Part shown: positions 42,235 through 53,725 of the stretch, in pieces | Layout of the letters: each line of letters opens with the position of its first letter | Position numbering within the stretch: the first letter of the stretch is position 1 | Source: Prorocentrum cordatum | Lineage: Eukaryota; Sar; Dinophyceae; Prorocentrales; Prorocentraceae | Reading direction: 5' to 3' | DNA length: 64,000 nucleotides | NCBI GenBank assembly: GCA_963575745.1 | Contig: CAUYUJ010007502.1 | Location: 55,001 to 119,000 of the forward strand | Translations under genes and position numbers: made by a program | Notes under the pieces: generated by a model | Told to the model about the DNA's origin: nothing | Databases searched by the model: none | The model's input: the letters and a program-made list of their open reading frames with translations, nothing else

Positions 42235-42900
42235 AGAGAAAGAGGAGGAGGAGGAGGAGGAGGAGGGAGGAGGAGGAGGAGGAGGAGGAGAAGGAGCAGG
42301 AGCAGGAGGAGGAGGAGGAGGAGGAGGAGGAGGAGCAGGAGCAGGCGCAGCAGCAGGACCAGGAGCAGGAGCAGGAGGAGGAGGAGGAGGAGGAGGAGGA
42401 TTTCGAGGGTTTGGAGTGGGGGAGAAGGACGCGGAGAAGCATAGAAACGCGGGAAAGGAACATGATATGACTCAGGGGAGCATGGAACAGAGGGGGAGAA
42501 GCAACATTAGGAGAATGAGGAGAGTTTGGTGAAGCATGAGGATCGGTGGATTGGCGGGATTGGCATGTGGCGGGTTGGGGGGGTGGTGCGGGGGGGTAGG
42601 AGGAGCAGGAGGAGGAGGAGAAGGAGGAGGAGGAGGAGGAGGAGGAGGAGGAGGAGGAATCGGACAAAAGGGAAAGACAGGATGTCACTTGGCGCAGCCG
42701 TGTGAAATCGCGAGCGGTGATGAGGGGGAGGAGGAGGCGGGGTAGAGGGATGTGGATGAGGGGTGGGCGAGGATGAGGATGAGGATGAGGAGCAGGAGAA
42801 ACAATACCGGGATACGGATGAAAAGCAGGAGGACGATGGATGCATGAACCGTAGTAGGACAGATCATGAGCAGCAGGAAAAGCGGGAGAGGGAGGAGTTG
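42235..42900. repeat. (GAG)n and GAGCAG satellites
   Basis: Blocks at 42237-42400, 42598-42658 and 42720-42830 with short unique islands between them. No gene recognised in the islands. Confidence 0.93.
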
Positions 42901-43069
42901 ATAAAGTAGGATTCGGATGAGGACATTGGGGGGGGGGGGGGACGACGACGATGGAAGCAAGCCTGGCAGGCCTGCGAGGAACACCTGCGATTGCGATAAA
43001 GACGGCTCCCAGGGCGGCCAGCAGCAGGCAGCCTATGATCGGAACGGCCGCCGCCCATCCGCGCACGTG

Positions 43070-43800
43070 GTCCTCCTCTCCTCCCCTCCGCTGCCTTCCC
43101 TCCGGCCTTCACCCTCCCCCTCTCCTCTACCTTCCCCCCTCCTCCTCGCGTCCTCCCCTCTCCTCTCTCCCTCTTCTCTTCTTTCCCCTCCTCGACCTGC
43201 CCCTCCTCCTCTCCTCCCCTCGGGCCTCCCGCCTCCGTCCCCCCCCGCGTGCCTCCGGCTCCTCGTCGCCCTCCCTCCTTTTGCCCCCCCCTCGTACCTC
43301 ACGCCTCCTCCCGCATCCCAGTCGGCGCGCAGCGCCCTGAAAAGGGCGGCCCCCCCGGCTCGATCGAGCGCTCCTCCTCCTCCTCCTCCTCCTCCTCCTC
43401 CTCCTCCTCCTCCTCCTCCTCCAGCGGGCCCATAGGGCCTAACCAGGCCAGGGGACCCGTAGGCTGACCCCTGCTATGCCGATAATGCCGCCAGCAGCTA
43501 CCGAACTCGCAGACACAGCGAGACAGGCCATGAGACCGAGCACATGACCTTGAGTTGCCCAGGCTTCCGACTCCTCCTCCTCCTCCTCCTCCTCCTCCTC
43601 CTCCTCCTCCTCCTCCTCCCTCCTCCTCCCCTCCTCCTCCTCCCCCTCCCCCTCCTCCTCCCCCTCCTCCTCCTCCTCCTCCCCTCCTCCTCCTCCTCCT
43701 CCTCCTCCTCCTCCTCCTCCTCCTCCTCCCTCCCCCTCCTCCTCCTCCTCCTCCTCCTCCTCCTCCTCCTCCTCCTCCTCCTCCTTCTACTCTTTCTCTT
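43070..43800. repeat. CTCC-rich segment and two (TCC)n tracts
   Basis: Degenerate CCTCC to 43350, (TCC)n at 43371-43424, 130 bp unique (43425-43565), and (TCC)n at 43570-43790. Confidence 0.95.
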
Positions 43801-44165
43801 GCCCCAGATCCGGAGGGGTGTTGGGAGGGAGGCGGAGAGGAGGTGGAAGAGGAGTATGTACTGTGCGGGGAGGACGGAGGACGAGGAGGAGCAGGAGGCG
43901 GGGGAGCCAGGAGGGGGAGGGGACGGAGGAGGAGGAGGCAGACGAGGGAGGAGACGAACATGTACACATGTACTCGCCTCTACTTTTCTGCACGGCTGCC
44001 GCACACTGTTGTTTTTGGTTTGCATCCAGATCCGACAGGTTTTAATGTTCAATTTATGGCCGATACAAAAAATGGAGAAGGAATATACTCACAAGACAGC
44101 TCGTCGCTTGGGCTCGACCGCCAGCCCAAACGGCGAGCATAAATCGGGCGTAACCCCGCCTCGCA
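43800..44165. other. GGA-rich then unique sequence
   Basis: 43830-43965 is GAGGAGG-rich. 43965-44165 is unique and AT-richer and would be the 3' untranslated side of the possible minus-strand exon. Confidence 0.5.
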
Positions 44166-44366
44166 CTACTCGTATTCCTCCCCGTCCTTCTCCCCATTCT
44201 GATTATCGTCGTCGTCCTCCTCGTCCTCATCCTCCTCGTCTTTCTCCTGCTCCACCTCCTCGTCGTACTCATCTATGACCGCGCCACAGGTAACGCCCTC
44301 GGCATCGTAGAGAGGACAATTGATGCGAAACTCGTGAGATCCCACTGTGCCGATGTGCACCGGAAC
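44166..44366 (-). CDS. Possible 3'-terminal exon, acidic C-terminus, unknown protein
   Basis: On the minus strand, 66 codons plus a stop read from VPVHIGTVGSHEFRINC through a Cys- and Tyr-containing part into a strongly acidic Asp/Glu tail. The first half has normal composition and does not come from any visible repeat. It is preceded by CTATCGATCTCAG then G, a good polypyrimidine-poor but AG|G-type acceptor such as dinoflagellate introns use, in phase 0. I do not recognise the family. Acidic tails occur in many chromatin, chaperone and ER proteins, so this says little about function. Upstream exons, if any, would lie beyond 44367 on the minus strand; none was clear. The tail alone could be translation of a degenerate GAG/GAT satellite, which is the main alternative. 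Confidence 0.33.
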   Translation of the reverse strand, partial: VPVHIGTVGSHEFRINCPLYDAEGVTCGAVIDEYDEEVEQEKDEEDEDEEDDDDNQNGEKDGEEYE

Positions 44367-44369
44367 CTG

Positions 44370-45400
44370 AGATCGATAGTATGTGTTCGGCAGAGCGGCC
44401 GATGGCGGACATGCCGAAGGCAATGGGATGCGAGGGAGGGGGGAGGAGGGAAAGGACGGAGAGGGGCGCGAGATGGGGTCGAGAGCTCCTGGCGGGGGGG
44501 GGCACGCCCATCCGATGGAACGGTGCACCTCCCCTCCCCCTGTGGCGACGAGGTGCAAGCTTTTTGGGAAAAGAAGACCCTGACCCCCCTCCATTCCCTC
44601 CCCGCGGCGTGAGTAGACCACCCAGGCCAGCGGAGGGCGTCATAGGGGGCCCAGGGCCCTTACGCCGATGAGATAAGGGAGGAGAACAGGGCGGAGGGAG
44701 GGCAGGGCAGACGCAAGCCTTTTAGGCTTTGCTTGGCGTGTGAGATTGCTATTTTGGCGTACTTAGTGGGGGCGAACCTGCGCGTCGCTCGAAAGCGACT
44801 GGGTGCTCCTCTCTCGTGCGCGTGCGTGTGCAAAGCAGGCGTGCGCAAGGGGCCGCGGACGTAGCGTTAAGCGATCGAGCTCGCGCTCAAGAAAGGAGTC
44901 GCAGTTTTTGCGGGACCACCGCCGCGATATGTGCAAGCGGCTGGAAGCGCGGGAACGTCCCTTGGCGAAGTGAATGCGGGTCGCGCTCGAAGCGGGAAAC
45001 CCCGAGCCCGTCGAAACGCAGCGAGGCGCAGGGCGCCTCGCTGACCGGGATGCATGGGAGTGGGTAGCGTGGCGAGACGAGATATGAACATCTTGACGTT
45101 GCAGGTCTGCGAAATGAGACGCACGCGCTCGAGGTCTGGCGACGAGACATACCACCAAAAAGAACGCGGAGCGCGTGAGTTTTGTCCTGGGTCCAGTTCG
45201 CAGAGATAGTTGAAATATCGGCCGTGGCCGCCGATATTCACACATATTATATATCAGCCACCAGTGATACCAAGTGCAGGTACAACTCAGCGCTGAAATT
45301 TGCAAAGGTGCAGTTGCATGCCGATTGACGATACAACATGTCGTGGATGCTTTGCCTGCGTGGTGCGTCGCATGACCCCTATCGTTGTTCTTTGGGGTCG
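44370..45400. other. No gene recognised; includes hairpin family H copy 2
   Basis: 44491-44540 is the inverted second copy of family H (GGTGCACC / GCCCATCCGATGGAAC). 44870-45240 on the minus strand contains a frame of normal composition (NIGGHGRYFNYLCELDPG) that I cannot assign; it could be an exon or chance. Confidence 0.45.
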
Positions 45401-45404
45401 GCGG

Positions 45405-46035
45405 CAGAGTATCAAACCGTCTCCAAACGGTTGCGCCATGGGTTGCGCCCTCGAACCTCGGCGGCCGAGATTTAAACCGTCTCTGATCAGTTTCGCCAAG
45501 GGTTGCGCCCTCGGCGGTCGAGAATTAAAACCTTCTCGTATCGGTTGCGCTACAGGTTGCGCCCTCGGCGGCCGAGCATGAAGCCGTCCCTTATCAGTTT
45601 CGCCATAGCTTGCGCCCTCGACGGCGGAAAATAAAACTGTTTCGTATCGGTTGCGCCATATGTTGCGCCCTCGGCGGCCGGGAAGAACATCGTTTCCTGT
45701 CGGTTGCGCCATAGGTTGCGCCTTCGGCGGCCGAGCATCACATTGTCTCCTATCGGTTGCGCCGTAGGTTGTGCCCTCGACGGCGGAAAATATAATTGTC
45801 TCGCATCGGTTGCGCCATAGGTTGCGCCGCCGGCCGCCGGGAAAAAACCGTTTCGTATTGGTTGCGCCATAGGTTGCGCCGTCGGCGGCCGAGAATAAAA
45901 TCGTCTCCTATCGGTTGCGCCATAGGTTGCGCCCTCGATGTCCGAGAATTCAACCGCATCCTATCGGTTGCGCCATGGGTTGCGCCTTCGGCGGCCGAGG
46001 ATAAATCCGCGCTTATCGGTTGCGCCATAGCTGGC
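45405..46035. repeat. 53-bp minisatellite, about 12 copies
   Basis: Anchors of the GGTTGCGCCATA type fall at about 45429, 45488, 45542, 45594, 45648, 45700, 45753, 45806, 45859, 45912, 45965 and 46017. Each unit also has GGTTGCGCCCTCGGCGGCCG and an A-rich AAATAAAACCGT part. Confidence 0.95.
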
Positions 46036-46219
46036 CGACAATTTTCCCCCTCCCGCGGCGAGGCGCGCAGCGCGCCCGATCCTTTCCAGCCTCGACGCGC
46101 AGCTGGCGGCCCGTTCGCCACCACGGAAGCGCCCGCAAAAGGCGGGCCTCGACGCTGCTGCACGCGGGGCTGGTTGCCCGCGCAGCACATGAAAGAGAGC
46201 GAGGTGCGCGCGGGCTCGG

Positions 46220-48238
46220 TCACGAGGCAGGGGCTTGCCCGACCTTGGGTTCAGCCCCTTGCGGATCTTGTCGGCCTTCCTCTCGCGCTCTGCTTGCGCG
46301 GAGGCCTTCTTCGCCGTCTCGCATTGGCCCGGCAGGCCGCGGTGTTTCCCCATTGACCTCCTTGGCGTGCTGGCTGCAGCGCGCGCGCGCCCTGTTGCCG
46401 AAGAAAGTCTTCAGCTCGCGGCCCTTGGCGTCGGCCTCATCCGTGGCACCTGAGCCAGTGCGCTCGGAGAGCTGTGGGATGGGCGCGCTCGGCTGTCTGT
46501 CCTCGGTGACCGCGGCGCCGCTGCTGCTGCTGCTGCCGCCGGCGCGCGCAGTGGGCCCCTCGCCCACATCCTCGCGCTGCGCCGCCGCCGCCGCCGCTGC
46601 CGCGGCCAGGGCTGCCGCCGTCGCCAGCGCTGGCGCCCCTGGGCGATTCCGAGCACCACTGACAGCGTCTGGCGCGAAAGGCTTGGCGAGGCATTCGCCT
46701 GCCATCAGCAGCCGCTTGATGCCCATCTCGGTGGGGGCGGTGCGCAGGCAGCGGCGGCAGTGGACGCCGCCCTTGATGTAGACCACGTCGTGCTGCGCCA
46801 CCGTGAGCATGGGCCATGTGGCGGTGGGCTCGCAGTAACCGTCGGTGAAGTCCCACCTGAGCTGCGCCGCCTCGGCACCAGCCACTGCGATCCAGTAGGC
46901 CCTGGCGCCCAGCGTGAGCTCTCTCGTCCCCCGCGACGCGCGAGCCTCAGCTGGCGCCCTGAACTGCCCAGCAACGTGCTTCGCGCACCTGTCCGCCTCG
47001 TGGTTGCCTCGGCGCCGTCGCGTCGAGATCCTGCCAGCGTCCGCGTCGGCGACCGCCCCGTGACCTTTGACCTTCAGGATGGCGAGGCCGCCGCTGCCGA
47101 CGCCGCCGAACTCGTCCAAGGCAAACCAGATTCTCCTCCATATCTCGGCCCAGGCAGCTTTGTAGGTGGCGGGGCCCTCGCGCCGTCGACCACGAAGGGG
47201 GTGTCGAAGCATGCGCGGATGGGCGCAACCGAATGCCGAAGGATGGCCAGCAGCGCGAGCAGCTCTGCACCGTCGATGGTTTGCAGCGGCCCAGGCAGCG
47301 GTGCCCCCGCTGCTTCGACGCACGAGCGAGGCCCAGGGTCGGCCGCCTCGTCGCCAGGGGGGGGCTTCACTACTGCGCATGCCGACACTGCCATCGAGGA
47401 TTCCGCCTCGTAGCAGCAGTCGTTGGCGAAGACCTCGGCATCCACGAGGGGAATGCCTTCGCCTTTGATCCATTGCAGCCCATCCAGCAGGCCGTCGCCA
47501 GGAGGCCTCCGCGAGTGCAGCGGTTCCGCCAGTAACAAACGCTCAACCTTGGTGGCGATGGTGACGCTGGGGTGGAAGCTCCTGAACTTGGCGGGCTCGG
47601 TGGGCAGGGAGAGGGGCGGCCAGGCTTCCTCGCAAACCACGTGTCTGTGCCAGAGCGTGCCCTCCTCCCTGGGGTGGTGCTGGCAGAAGGGGGTCGGCGC
47701 CAGACGCGGGGCCGCCTCGTGCCTCCGCCTGTTGAGCCACTGCCCCTCGACCACCAAGGGCCTCGCGTAGCTCCTCTGCGCCTCAGTGAGCGGGGTGCCC
47801 TTCCTGCTCTCGTGCGTCGCGCCCTTGCCGCCGTGAGTCCAGCGTCGCACTGGGGGGGGGGGGGGGGGGGGGGCATTGGCGATGTCGTTGTGGGCGTCGC
47901 GCGCCAGCTGTTGCAGTTGCCACCCCATGGCGCCCACCTTGAGTACCTGCTTGGCGTGCCGCGGACAGGCGCGCCACGTGGTAGGCGCCCGAATCGCGTG
48001 GCCTGTGCCAGGTCTCGAAGTCCTGGAGCTGGTGGCCAACGCGCCTGAGGAAGGTGATGGCTGCTCCCAGCGGGCCTCGCACCTGCGCCCACTGCTCGAT
48101 GCCTTTGAAGTGGTGAAAAGTGGCATTGGGAGTGTAGAGCGGCAGCCAGCGCTCCCAGATGGCCCTGGGCAGGGCACGCACTGGCGCCAGCGCGGCGGCG
48201 AAGACGGGGTCGATATCCATCGGCCCCCCGAACAGCAT
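46220..48238 (-). pseudogene. LINE C-terminal region: connector, RNase H, Cys-containing tail
   Basis: The connector reads ERWLPLYTPNATFHHFKG. A 22-G run (47852-47873) breaks the frame. RNase H then follows: FANDCCYEAESSMAV, the Glu motif TIDGAELLALLAIL (about 47270), DTPFVVDGA. After a frame change near 47185 come AILKVKGHG and GNHEADRCAK (about 47010), which hold the His and last Asp. The final 240 codons (to 46220) are open, with TVAQHDVVYIKGG, VHCRRC and a low-complexity Ala stretch. RNase H would remove the RNA strand during cDNA synthesis. Confidence 0.75.
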
Positions 48239-48249
48239 GCAGGCAGTGG

Positions 48250-49532
48250 CGGGCTACCCCTGCGGACGAGGCTTCACCGCCTTGAGGGCCAAGGCCCGCG
48301 TCTGCTTCAGCTCGTAGTCGGACATGTCTGTGCAGGAGGTGCCGTGCGCGACGCTGGGGCTGGTGCCTGTGTAGGCTACCTTTGCTGCTGCTTGCCGTCC
48401 TCGCCGAAGTCCCAGCAGCCGTCGAAGCCGCGGGGGCCGCTCACGAGCCTGCTTGAGTCTCGCCTTCCTGACCTGTGCTGCGCTTGCCAGCCTCTGCGTG
48501 GTCCACGCCCAAGTTCCGAGCGTAGGACACTCTGGAACAGCTTGTCCTGGATGCGCTTGCGGAGCTTCGCGTTGAAGGCCAGCGCCCTTGACTTCTTGGC
48601 GGCGACCTTGAGCTTCATCTTGGCAAGCTCCTTGGCCAAGGGCTTGGTGCCCTGGGCGGGGTCCTGCTCGACCCTGTCGTTGCCCCCCCCCCCCCCCCCC
48701 CCCACCCCCACCCACCCCACCGCTAGAGAACCGAGTCATCGACCGCCGCCGCTGGCACCGCAGTTGTTTGCCTGAGGTGGAGCGCGCCCAGCGGCCCAAT
48801 GGGCATTCTCTTCATGAAGGTGGTGGCGAAAGCGTCGCCAGCGAGGACCGCCTGCAAGACGCGCAACCCGTCGGAGCAGCAACCTTCCAGGCTGACCACT
48901 CTCAGCATGCGGTAGTGGGTGATCTGCGGCTTGGTCAGCCAAAGGGGGAAGTTGTACTTCTGGCGTGCGTGGAGGAGCTCACGGTGCATGATTTGCTCGA
49001 AAGCCTGCCACAGGTCGATGAGGATGGAGGCCGGGCCCCAGTCCTGTTGCGAATGCACTTGGCTGAGCATGTGCACCCGCTCAGCGCGCGCCTGCCGTTG
49101 CCGCGCAGCTCTGTCGCAGCTGCGCCCCGAGCTTGCCCGCCAGTAGCTGCGCGGGTTGTCCCCCTCCCACTTCTTGGCGATGGGCCTGCGGAGCCTGCCG
49201 TGGATGCGGACCAGGGCGCTGAGCGAGGCGACGTGGCGCAGGCCCCCGTCGGTCTCCGGGATGAAGGCAATATTTGTGATAAAGTCGGGCCGTTCGCGCT
49301 GCTCCTCGATCGCTACGAGGAGGTCGATGTGCCCCTCGATGCCCTCGTTGTCAAGCAACTGCAGCTCCCTTGGGCGCAGGGAGTCGAAGGGGGGGCCCGT
49401 GGCCTCCTTGAAGCTGCAGATGACCTTCCTGGTTTCCTCCACCGCGGGTCGCGGAGGTCGCTCACCGAGCCGTTCGGGGCAGCTGATGTCGCCGAGCGCT
49501 GCGTCGGCCCCGCCTCGCTTGGGAGCCCCCAA
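48250..49532 (-). pseudogene. LINE reverse transcriptase domain, frame-broken
   Basis: The open part (49532-48723) shows FKEATGPPFDSLRPRELQ, NIAFIPETDGGLRHVASL, a motif A stretch ILIDLWQAFEQ (near 49020), the GDAFATTFMKRMPIG motif B region and AAVDDSVL with the catalytic Asp pair at about 48735-48744. A stop follows directly, then a 21-bp homopolymer (48683-48703). Downstream the protein resumes in other frames: KELAKMKLKVAAKKSRALAF, then ARNLGVDHAEAG, then AAQVRKARLKQARERP. The order YVDD-like motif, Lys-rich segment, LGVD segment is what I expect of dinoflagellate LINE pols. Confidence 0.8.
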
Positions 49533-50426
49533 CCCCCAGTGCCCTGACCGCCCCTTGACGAGATCAGCGACGGTCTCCTGCAGCGAGGGAGGGGGGCCGT
49601 CCTGGCTGCCACCCCGCGGCCGATGGGACCCAGCCTAGGGCGGGCTTGGTGAGGGCGCGGAGGGCCCCCGTACCTTTAGCGTGGTTCTCGAGGGCCCAGT
49701 CGTTGTAGCCCCGCTTTCTGCGCTCCATCTCGCTCTCGATCAGAGCGTCCGCCTCGGCAGTGGTGTGGGAGCTGATGACCTGCAGCGCGCCGACGTCGAG
49801 CGAGTCGATCTGCTTGCTGATGGCGGTGAGGGCGCTCGCGATGTGCTCGCGGCCCTGGAAGATGTCGCCGATATTGGCCTCGCGCTGCCGCAGCAGGTTG
49901 CCGACCGCGCGCAAGGCTCGAATGCGTCCCAGCGGGAAGGCCGCCTGCGCCGTGTCTTTGAAGGCGATGGCCACGCTCTTGATCCTCATGGTGGCTTTGC
50001 TGACCTTGGGGCCTCGGAGGGCTCGGGGTGGTGACCTTGGCCATCTGAGCGCAGGCCGTTGCGCTCTCCCGCTGTACTTGTGGCACTCGAACGCTAGGCC
50101 CATAGCGTCGGCGATGTTGCACTCGGCTTGGTAGATGAAGACTTGCCACTTCGCGTTGACGTTGGAGGTGGCCCATAGCGGCGCGGGCGGCGACCCAGTG
50201 GTTCTCGTGCCCCTCGGTGCAGCACGCCGATGGAGTGGGGAACGGGAGGCGTTTCGGCCCGCCCATGACCTGCATGCGCCTCGCCACCGCAGCGCCGTCA
50301 ATCGCCAGCTCAACGGGGTAGTGCGGCGCCGCGTTCCAGCCGCGCAGCATCTTCGCATGGGCCGCGCAGGAGTCGGCGCTGACCGACCAGTAGTCGATGA
50401 TGCGCCCTCCTGGGCGACGCGTGCCC

Positions 50427-51000
50427 TCATCGGGGGGCGAGCACCTTCAGCTCGAGCGCCTCCAGGAACCCCGACTGCGCGGGCTCCTGCGGCTCCATGT
50501 TGCAGTCGCCTCCGGTGCTGGCTGGCTTCCCCAACGTCTTGACCATGCTGCAGATGGCCTTCAGCAGTTGGAAGTTAAACTCCGAATTACCCTCGTTGAC
50601 CTCGAGGTGCACGTTGGCCCGCGCGATCCCGCCAGGGACCACGCCAGCGAAGTGGGCGATGGAATCGCGCCCAGGGAAGAGCGTGCAGTCGTCCTTTGGC
50701 TCGAACACCCCGAGCCCATGCGCGCGCGGAGCAAGCTGAAGCAGCCCATCTGGGCCCTTGCTGGCGCTGTTGAACGCGAGCAGCTGGCGATGCGAGGGCA
50801 TGCCAGCCGTCGCGCCTGAGCTTGTCGGAGATCTCCTTGCACCTCTCGTCGCTCGAGCTAGAGAGTCTTGGCTTCGGCGCATTCGCGACAGACGCGCGCT
50901 CGACACTGGGGGGGGGGGGGGGAGGGGCGTGTGAGACTTGGAGCGCCTTGCGATGGCAAGAACGGCCCCGCCCCCCTCTCCTGGCCCCTGGCGCGACAGA
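50427..51000 (-). pseudogene. LINE endonuclease domain (EEP/APE type), frame-broken
   Basis: Two minus frames together give the fold: EISDKLRRDGWHALASPA (about 50835-50780) in one frame, then HFAGVVPGGIARANVHLEV and GGDCNMEPQE (about 50505) in the other. GGDxNMEPQ corresponds to the GDFN motif that supplies catalytic Asp and Asn in APE-type endonucleases, which nick target DNA for reverse transcription. The usual Phe is Cys here. The final His motif was not seen. Confidence 0.7.
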
Positions 51001-51216
51001 GACCATCCCTCGGGCGCCCTGGGGTGTGCTCGCAGGCGGCAGGAGCAGCTTCGCATGGGCCATCGGCTGCTGCGCGCCCTCGTTCGCATGCGTTGGTGAG
51101 CAGCTCAGGGCTGGGGCAGAGGCTGGATGGCGCATCTCATCCCGACCACTTGGGTCGCTGTTGCGCCAACTTCCTGGAGGTGGCCCACTCATTGCACCCT
51201 CCTCCTCCTTCCCCAT

Positions 51217-52440
51217 GTCAGACGTCGTCGATCTTGGCCAATGCGAGCATCAGTCTCAGGACGCCGTCGTGTCTCAGTTAGGCCGCGTTCCCACTCGTAT
51301 GTTGTGCGCTCGCATGCAGGAGGTCAGAAGAAAACTCCAGGATACCCTTGGCTGGATAACATATTCGCAAGGTGGTACGCGTCAGACTCATAGGGTGGAA
51401 CCAGGATCGCTCGTGGCGTACGCGGGCCAACAAGACCTCCCTTATCAGTTTCTGCAGGGCCTTGGTCAGAGCCGCTGTAAGTAGTGCTGTGGAGATCTTG
51501 ACTGACGTCAGGGATGTTGCAGACTACGAGCTTCAAGCCGACGACGCTGGCGAGATTCTGTCCGTGGTCCCACGATGCCGATCACAGGTGCGTTCGGGCC
51601 CCAGACTTCGCTTCAAAGCGTCTCTGAATTTCTGACTCTGAATTGGCCTTTGCTCACACAGCGTCTCTCTGGACGGTGCCAGTTAACGTGCTGACCCTGA
51701 ATTGGCGCGCTTCTTCTCCCCAGCCCAAACAGGGGACATTCAGGCCCCGGTCGAGCAAGAGGGATGCGAGTTTGAGAGATTCGTGTATCTGTTCGTTTCA
51801 CAGCGTGCTCAGGCTGCGGGCTTGGTCGTGGAGGATACCCCCCTCGTCTACTCTCCTGGTCCCCCGGGTCCCTCCCCTCTTTCTTTCCCGTGCCGCGCGA
51901 GGAGCATTTGGCCAGAATTCAACGCAACAGAAAAGCAGCGTGCACCATTCGCCACGCCCGCGCGATAGACAAGGCCAGGGCTGCCCACGCTGCGAGAGTC
52001 ATTCGGGCGGCCCCTGGAGGCCGTCTCATCGCGCGCGGCCTTTCCGAGGTGCAAAACGAAGCGGTTGTCACTCTCTGCCATGTGCCCCTCGTTTTATCTC
52101 GAGCATTTTCTCCTGAGTCTCTTCCCTTTTTCGTTTGCGTGCGGGGGCCCGGTGAGGCCCCACTGACAGAGCGCGCCTGGAGCAGAGCTCGCGGCGAATA
52201 AGCCTCCCCTCCCTTCCACCCGCCCCTCCTCTACACCCCTCGCGCCCAATCCTTCCCCTGGGCCCCCCCCCCGGCCCTCCCCCCCCCGCCCTTTCCTCCC
52301 CACTCCCCTCCCTTTCACATTTACTCAATATGAATACTACTCTCCCTCTTCCCCTGATGACGGTTTGAAAGTGCTCGACCCCCCCCGCGTACTGTTTTTT
52401 TACATTCAGGTTTCCCCGGAGTTGGGTTTTCGCTTGCATT
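51217..52440. other. No gene recognised; possible 5' region of the LINE, then C-rich tract
   Basis: A plus frame at 51372-51635 (GWNQDRSWRTRANKTSL...) has ordinary composition and no repeats, but no motif I know. 52205-52320 is C-rich low complexity. The LINE 5' untranslated region may reach into this stretch. Confidence 0.45.
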
Positions 52441-52600
52441 TGTTTTCAAAATGCTGCTCTCGCTGAGGCGCAGGCCTCATTTTCGGGCCCCGCTCGTTCC
52501 GAATCGTGCTCCCGCTGCAGCGCTGGCCTCATTTCCGTGCTTCCGCTCGTTCCGAATCGTGCTTCCGCTGCAGCGCTGGCGCCATTTCCCGTACCATGCC
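52440..52600. repeat. 62-bp tandem repeat, two to three copies
   Basis: CTCGTTCCGAATCGTGCT followed by CCGCTGCAGCGCTGG occurs at about 52493 and 52548, with a decayed unit before. The first unit, TTTCAAAATGCTGCTCTCGC, resembles the 83-bp family. Confidence 0.75.
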
Positions 52601-53057
52601 ACGGCATGCAATACGATGCTAGGTTGATGCTACGCTTTGCGGTGCTCTTCTGCGCCATGCCATGCCGTGCTCCACAATGTATCGCGTACCCTTTCGGGAT
52701 CATTGCCCTGCTCGACATCCGACTGTGCGAGTAGAGAGGGGATCTACGCCATGGAAAAGGGATGGGAGGGAGGGGTAGGATGTCAGATCTGACGCGAGCG
52801 CACCTAGCTTGCCTCCCCCCCTCCCTCCCTCCTCCCCCTGACCCCCCCCCCTCCCCCTCCCTCCCCCCCCCCTCCCTCCCCTCCCCCCCCCCCCTCCCCC
52901 CCTCCCTCCCTCCCTCCTGCGGGCGCGACGCCCCTGCGCGCGGGTGGGCGGCCAGCTCGCCGCAGTCTCTCGGAGCCTCGTCGGGGGCGGTCCAGGCTCC
53001 GGGCCCGTCGCGCCGCTCCCGCCCGTTGCTCGTCCGTGGCCCCGCGGCTCCGTAGCG
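52600..53057. other. Unique sequence then long C-rich tract; no gene recognised
   Basis: 52815-52915 is CCCTCCC low complexity with runs up to about 12 C. Elsewhere there is nothing recognisable. Confidence 0.55.
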
Positions 53058-53216
53058 TTAAGTCGTGCCTGTCCCTCTACAGGGGGGGATATTCAAAAAT
53101 AGTCAAATAATAGTTTTGGGACAATTGTTAGCATTTGTTGGATCTGTTTGAGCATTGTTGGGGTGTTTTTTATTTGTCGTCCAAAATCCGCCTGTAGGGG
53201 GACATGCCCGACTCAA
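53058..53216. mobile_element. MITE-like element, family B, copy 3
   Basis: Begins TTAAGTCGTGCCTGTCCCTC and ends GGGGGACATGCCCGACTCAA. The AT-rich interior contains AATAGTCAAATAATAG. A further left half (GGTGAGTCGGGCATGTCCCT) starts at 53228, suggesting nested or tandem insertion. Confidence 0.78.
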
Positions 53217-53573
53217 CCGCAGCGGTGCGGTGAGTCGGGCATGTCCCTCTGCCAGGGGGGGAGGGGTCAGAAATTGTCAAATTATACCGTCTGGGGGCGA
53301 TGCTTCGACTGCTTCTGGCCCGGCGACGGCCCCTGCAGGCCGAAAGCGGACAACCGCCCGTCTTGATGTGTCCACTGCGTCGGATGTTTGGGCGCGCGTG
53401 AGCTCCCAGATCTCTCGGCCCCTCCTCCGGGGGCGGCTTCTCACCCCAGGCCGTCATTGCGTGGCGGCCCCGAGGCCCGCACGGCGGCCTTCGGAGGCCA
53501 GGCCCGACGAGCCGGCCGCCTCGAGCACTTCGAGGCGCTGGATGTCTGCCTCCTGGACGGGGTCGGAGCAGAT

Positions 53574-53725
53574 GTGGTCGGAGGATCGCGCCGCACCGCC
53601 GGTGCATCGCCGATGCGGCTCGATGTGGAGCCCGATTTGCGTCACGTCGGCGTCGCCGATGCATCGCCGGTGCATCCCCGATGCGTCGCCGATGCATCGG
53701 CGATGCGGCGAGATCCTCCGACCAC
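53574..53725. mobile_element. Palindromic MITE-like element, family A, copy 3
   Basis: The terminal inverted repeat starts GTGGTCGGAGGATCGCGCCG and the element closes GAGATCCTCCGACCAC. Same CGATGCATCG-rich interior as copies 1 and 2. Inverted similarity continues a few bases beyond the family terminus. Confidence 0.82.

Larger units (their letters stand above)
46220..51216 (-). mobile_element. Decayed non-LTR (LINE) retrotransposon: endonuclease, RT, RNase H, Cys tail
   Basis: On the minus strand the domains appear in LINE order from right to left: exonuclease-endonuclease-phosphatase type endonuclease (about 51000-50430), linker (50430-49560), reverse transcriptase (49532-48250), RNase H (about 47560-46930) and a C-terminal part with a CRRC pair. 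The frame changes many times, and three G/C homopolymers (15, 21 and 22 bp) interrupt it, so the element is dead unless the tracts are spliced or mis-assembled. It ends just before the 53-bp minisatellite. The 5' end is not defined. Confidence 0.8.

Noticed and set aside
43299-43967. Gly/Glu/Arg-rich frames at 43-44 kb
   Set aside because: Products of (TCC)n read on either strand.
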